DNA of 64,000 nt from Gordonia jinghuaiqii. GTDB lineage: Bacteria; Actinomycetota; Actinomycetes; Mycobacteriales; Mycobacteriaceae. The DNA lies in the NCBI RefSeq assembly GCF_014041935.1, contig NZ_CP059491.1, positions 2,852,001-2,916,000 of the forward strand, read 5' to 3'. The notes under the pieces were generated by a model. The model saw nothing but the letters and a program-made list of their open reading frames with translations. It was not told where the DNA came from and ran no database searches. The translations under genes and the position numbers were made by a program. Shown here piece by piece: positions 63,863 to 64,000 of the stretch; within the stretch, counting starts at the first letter, position 1, and every line of letters begins with the position of its first letter.

Positions 63863-64000
63863 TCAGGCTTCCTGACGCCGCCGCACGATCTCGGTGATCC
63901 AGAGGGGTGCGAACGGCGACGTGCATCCCGGGGACGTCGGGTAGTCCTCGAGAACTTTGAGACGCTCACCGATATCGACGGCGCGCGAACGATACTCGGG
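63863..64000 (-). CDS. C-terminal part of an unidentified protein (5' end beyond the window)
   Basis: The minus strand is open from the right edge for 45 codons, reading PEYRSRAVDIGERLKVLEDY ... FAPLWITEIVRRRQEA and a TGA at 63863-63865. Good codon bias makes it a real gene end. The family is not recognisable from this part. Confidence 0.6.
   Translation of the reverse strand, partial: PEYRSRAVDIGERLKVLEDYPTSPGCTSPFAPLWITEIVRRRQEA

Overview
The window is chromosomal DNA of a high-GC, mycolic-acid-producing actinomycete. The best fit is Gordonia or a close relative in the Mycobacteriales. The lineage is inferred from an antigen-85-type mycolyltransferase-like esterase, LGFP-repeat, DUF6319 and DUF1542 proteins, an F420/Ddn-type oxidoreductase, steroid catabolic enzymes (KshB, KstD) and a barbiturase. 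Most genes have strongly G/C-biased third positions and recognisable GGAG-type ribosome binding sites.

Layout. 1-5.4 kb: steroid catabolism (MaoC hydratase end, kshB, convergent kstD, an EthA-like Baeyer-Villiger monooxygenase). 5.4-15.1 kb: ordinary core and accessory metabolism: GlxA-type regulator with a divergent cysteine hydrolase, azoreductase with a divergent HxlR regulator, an acyltransferase, a zinc alcohol dehydrogenase, a PhyH dioxygenase, an unusual 12-residue-repeat/Cys-triad protein, and SelO. 15.2-18.4 kb: nucleobase permease plus phosphoribosyltransferase, divergent from a LacI regulator, with an 18-bp perfect operator palindrome between them. 18.4-22.1 kb: lineage-specific envelope and hypothetical proteins and a GAF-ANTAR regulator.

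22.2-34.5 kb is a variable island. It opens with broken genes (MFS transporter, flavin/pyridoxamine-oxidase-like, DinB-like, integrase), then a degenerate tyrosine-recombinase-like protein and a second recombinase tail. Next comes a complete three-gene ABC three-component (ABC-3C) conflict system: HNH nuclease, middle component and DUF2326 SMC-like ATPase. A truncated IS21 element separates it from a 711-residue protein that combines winged-helix repeats with a PD-(D/E)XK nuclease core. A 680-bp non-coding stretch, a PH-domain gene and a broken DUF1304 gene close the island. Codon bias in the defence genes is visibly weaker than in the flanks, which suggests transfer.

34.6-64 kb returns to ordinary chromosome. 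It holds a DUF2236 oxygenase, a duplicated-domain protein, rarA, short-chain dehydrogenases and a Ddn-like enzyme. A pyrimidine operon follows (GntR regulator, uracil/xanthine permease, barbiturase, 9-codon coupling ORF, alpha/beta-hydrolase) with palindromic operators. The rest includes LGFP and AMIN-like envelope proteins, a decayed F420-reductase-like gene, a succinate-semialdehyde-type dehydrogenase, the Ag85-like esterase, a GreA-like protein, NADP-type gdhA and a WYL regulator. No tRNA, rRNA or CRISPR array was found.
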